Position numbers and translations under genes: made by a program. DNA of 34,979 bases from SFHK01 sp045538305. Lineage in GTDB: Bacteria; Bacillota; Clostridia; Christensenellales; Aristaeellaceae. The DNA is taken from positions 1 through 34,979 of the forward strand of contig JAZSRC010000081.1 in the NCBI GenBank assembly GCA_045538305.1, written 5' to 3'. Of the stretch, positions 33,361-34,979 are shown piece after piece (position 1 is the stretch's first letter; every line of letters starts with the position of its first letter). The notes below the pieces were generated by a model. The model was not told the DNA's origin. It made no database searches and saw only the letters and a list, made by a program, of their open reading frames with translations.

Positions 33361-34383
33361 ATGCGCATGATCGATTCGCATACCCATCTGTGTTTCCAAA
33401 AACCGGAGCTTCTTCTGGAGTTGGTCAAAAAGAGCGGCTGTGAAAAGTTTGGCGTAATGGCTATCCCCACCGAGTGCGGGCCCCTGAACACACTGGAGTG
33501 TTTGCTGATGAAGCGCCTGGCGCCGGAGAAGATTTACTCCTTCGGCGGAATGATCTATACCGATGCTTTCGCACCCACGGCGGAGGATCACGAAACACAG
33601 CTTCGTCTGATGCTTGAAGCCGGCTGTGACGGTTGGAAGATACTGGAAAGCAAGCCTGCGGAGTACAAAAAGCGTCAGCTGCCGCTGGACGGCGAAGTGT
33701 TTGCCCGCGCTTTTGCACTGGCTGAGCGGGAAAACGTACCCGTCACTTGGCATGCCGGTGATCCCGCAACCTTCTGGGATGCGGAGCGTGCGCCGAAGTT
33801 CGCAGCCGAAAACGGCTGGCTGTGCATCGGCGAAGGTTTTCCAACGCTTCAGGAACTGTATCGTCAGGTAGAAAGCGTATTTGCGCACCATCCGAAGCTG
33901 TGCGCATCCATGGCGCATATCTACTTCATATCCGACGATCGCGCGCATGGCGAACGCATGCTCGATACATACGAAAACTTCTTTATGGACATTACCCCCG
34001 GAACCGAAATGTATCAGGCTTTCATGGACGACAGAGAAGGATGGCGCCGGTTCTTCGAAAAATATCAGGATAAAATCGTGTACGGCTCCGATACCGCAGA
34101 CACCGAGTCGGATCCCGTATTCAACAATCAGGACGATATCAACGCGCTGGTATGGAAAACTCTGGCAAATGACGAGCCTTTTACCATTATGGACGCATCC
34201 GGAACAGGACTCGGCCTTTCAACAGCCATTCTTGACAAAATCTACTGCCGGAATTTTGAAAAGAGAGTCGGCGCAGTTCCCAAGAAGATCAGCGAATCCG
34301 GCTTGAATGCTTACGTAAACTGGCTGATGCCGCGCCTGACCAAAGAAGAGCAAAAGAAAGCCGAAGCGCTTTTGAAAGCATAA
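33361..34383 (+). CDS. Amidohydrolase (TIM-barrel metal-dependent hydrolase)
   Basis: Cytoplasmic hydrolase of 340 residues in the amidohydrolase-related family 2. Metal-ligand candidates are the HxH in DSHTHL (residues 6-8), His in TWHAGDP, His in MAHIYF, and Asp in YGSDTAD, in the correct order. Relatives hydrolyse or decarboxylate small cyclic or carboxylic substrates. No specific substrate can be named. AAGGAGG lies 8 bases before the ATG. It is the second gene of the MFS transporter operon and has a strong terminator 14 bases behind it. Confidence 0.88.
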   Translation: MRMIDSHTHLCFQKPELLLELVKKSGCEKFGVMAIPTECGPLNTLECLLMKRLAPEKIYSFGGMIYTDAFAPTAEDHETQLRLMLEAGCDGWKILESKPAEYKKRQLPLDGEVFARAFALAERENVPVTWHAGDPATFWDAERAPKFAAENGWLCIGEGFPTLQELYRQVESVFAHHPKLCASMAHIYFISDDRAHGERMLDTYENFFMDITPGTEMYQAFMDDREGWRRFFEKYQDKIVYGSDTADTESDPVFNNQDDINALVWKTLANDEPFTIMDASGTGLGLSTAILDKIYCRNFEKRVGAVPKKISESGLNAYVNWLMPRLTKEEQKKAEALLKA

Positions 34384-34396
34384 ACTGCGTCCTGAC

Positions 34397-34446
34397 AAAA
34401 AACGGAGCACTCCTCCCAAATGAGAAAGGAATGCTCCGTTTTTTTA
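34397..34446 (+). terminator. Terminator of the MFS-amidohydrolase operon
   Basis: Stem AAAACGGAGCA/TGCTCCGTTTT with a ~22-base loop that pairs partly, followed by a run of T (34439-34445). Confidence 0.85.
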
Positions 34447-34482
34447 TCTCAAAAACTTTAAAGACAATCGAGTAGGAGGGGG

Positions 34483-34549
34483 CGGCTAACCCTACCACCA
34501 AGCGTGCAGTGGACTTTCACCACCAAGTTGTTGCCCATGCCGGGCGTAC
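34483..34549 (-). mobile_element. 5'-end remnant of a group IIC intron
   Basis: Read on the minus strand from 34549, the sequence GTACGCCCGGCATGGGC, then GGTGGTGAAAGTCCAC and GGTAGGGTTAGCC, follows the start of domain I of bacterial group IIC introns. The Oceanobacillus iheyensis intron, as I recall it, begins GTGTGCCCGGCATGGG, has GGTGAGAGTCCC, and later GTGGTTAGC. It lies 3 bases after the T-run of a terminator, the usual insertion place for this intron class. About 67 nt are recognisable. No further domains or reverse transcriptase gene follow before the amidohydrolase terminator, so it is a truncated relic. Confidence 0.7.
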
Positions 34550-34552
34550 TAG

Positions 34553-34586
34553 AAAAAATCCTGAAAACGCAATGTTTTCAGGATTT
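34553..34586 (-). terminator. Terminator behind the tRNA-Ser fragment
   Basis: Perfect 13-bp stem AAATCCTGAAAAC/GTTTTCAGGATTT with GCAAT loop (plus-strand reading). On the minus strand it is followed by TTTTTT and lies 8 bases after the tRNA end. Confidence 0.85.
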
Positions 34587-34593
34587 CATCAAG

Positions 34594-34654
34594 CGGAGAA
34601 GGAGGGATTTGAACCCTCGCGCCAGTTATCCCGGCCTACTCCCTTAGCAGGGGA
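34594..34654 (-). tRNA. Partial tRNA-Ser(GCU), 3' part only (attachment-site remnant)
   Basis: On the minus strand the segment gives an anticodon loop CTGCTAA (anticodon GCU) between CCC and GGG, a long variable arm with stem GCCGG/CTGGC, a T-arm GAGGG-TTCAAAT-CCCTC, and the 3' acceptor strand CTTCTCC with discriminator G. These are class II features of tRNA-Ser. The sequence 5' of the anticodon arm does not supply a D-arm or a GGAGAAG acceptor strand, so the gene is incomplete. CCA is not encoded. A 3' tRNA fragment with its original terminator is what site-specific integration of a mobile element into a tRNA gene leaves behind. Confidence 0.8.
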
Positions 34655-34723
34655 CTAAAAAAGTCTTTGCATGCTTGATAATATTAATGTATGTGGGCAA
34701 TAAGCGGGAAATAGGATTATTGA
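34655..34723. other. AT-rich stretch beside the tRNA fragment
   Basis: No gene seen. A short inverted repeat GACT-AAAAA-AGTC (34653-34665) sits on the tRNA-fragment boundary. The rest is AT-rich. It is probably the end of the inferred integrated element. Confidence 0.4.
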
Positions 34724-34979
34724 TTATTTTGCTATATACCGCATGTACTTCGCCGTTTTTCCGGGCGCTGCATCGGGATCATTGATAAACGCTTTGGCGA
34801 GACATGCGTAATACTCCGGGCGATCTACGCCAAATTTCCGCGCTACGTCGCTATAATCAGAGTACATTGCATTTATCACGGCGTAGAATTCCCATTTGTC
34901 GCAATCCGGGCAGGTGGCGTTTTTGTGCTGGTCGGTGATTTCCGGTTTAAAGTGTTCCCCCCTGGGCAAAGTCGGAGGC
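34724..34979 (-). CDS. Hypothetical protein, 5'-partial at the window edge
   Basis: I do not recognise this protein. The frame is open from the window edge to a stop at 34724. The visible ~81-85 residues contain HKNATCPDC, a half zinc-site-like motif, and a helical stretch VARKFGVDRPEYYACLAKAF. The only start-like codon is a TTG at 34969 with no convincing ribosome binding site, so the gene probably begins beyond the window. It lies on the element side of the tRNA-Ser fragment and may be cargo of the inferred integrated element. Confidence 0.45.
   Translation of the reverse strand, partial: PPTLPRGEHFKPEITDQHKNATCPDCDKWEFYAVINAMYSDYSDVARKFGVDRPEYYACLAKAFINDPDAAPGKTAKYMRYIAK

Noticed and set aside
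34594..34665. Complete tRNA-Ser gene
   Set aside because: No D-arm or 5' acceptor strand (GGAGAAG) is present upstream of the anticodon arm on the minus strand. Only the 3' part can be supported.

Overview
The window reads as chromosomal DNA of an anaerobic, fermentative Gram-positive bacterium of the class Clostridia, probably gut-associated. I cannot name the genus. The evidence is strong AGGAGG ribosome binding sites, near-consensus TTGACA/TATAAT promoters, an HndABCD-type [FeFe] hydrogenase operon, the Firmicutes alpha operon, an MsmEFG-type sugar ABC operon without its own ATPase, and a giant secreted leucine-rich-repeat protein of the BspA/InlB type. Most of the sequence is densely coding and housekeeping or metabolic in character. 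The right end is the only place with clear traces of mobile DNA.

Layout. 1-5.2 kb (minus): an operon hndA - orphan GHKL ATPase - hndB - hndC - hndD for an NAD(P)H-linked, probably electron-bifurcating, [FeFe] hydrogenase. 5.2-5.8 kb (minus): a small secreted protein of unknown function. 5.9-9.0 kb (minus): rpsM-rpsK-rpsD-rpoA-rplQ, with its own promoter and a long leader, and not preceded by the usual spc-operon genes. 9.4-11.4 kb: an aldo/keto reductase with two [4Fe-4S] clusters, convergent with and overlapping an MnmA-type tRNA thiouridylase. 11.5-13.7 kb (plus): an ArsR-type regulator under a perfect consensus promoter, followed by an ABC exporter broken by a one-base frameshift. 13.9-16.4 kb (plus): an NSS-family Na+ symporter, a hairpin-rich 310-bp gap, and a sugar isomerase/epimerase-like TIM barrel.

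16.6-23.8 kb (plus): one 7.2-kb gene for a 2399-residue secreted protein. It combines an unrecognised ~370-residue beta-rich domain, about 29 consecutive LRR_5 repeats organised in higher-order blocks, four InlB-B-type repeats and two BIG2-like domains. I see no wall anchor. 23.9-29.8 kb (minus): malQ - sugar-binding protein - two permeases, then a 2-hydroxyacid dehydrogenase. A divergent LacI-type regulator (30.0-31.0 kb, plus) sits next to tandem operator-like repeats on the malQ promoter, so this is probably a self-contained maltodextrin-type uptake and processing regulon. 31.1-34.4 kb: an SDR oxidoreductase (minus), divergent from an MFS transporter - amidohydrolase pair (plus).

34.4-35.0 kb: the minus strand carries the 3' part of a tRNA-Ser(GCU), its terminator, and directly behind that a ~67-nt remnant matching the 5' end of a group IIC intron. 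The tRNA lacks its 5' half, so it looks like an attachment-site remnant. By this reading the sequence right of about 34,655, including a partial unknown gene, is the edge of an integrated element extending beyond the window.
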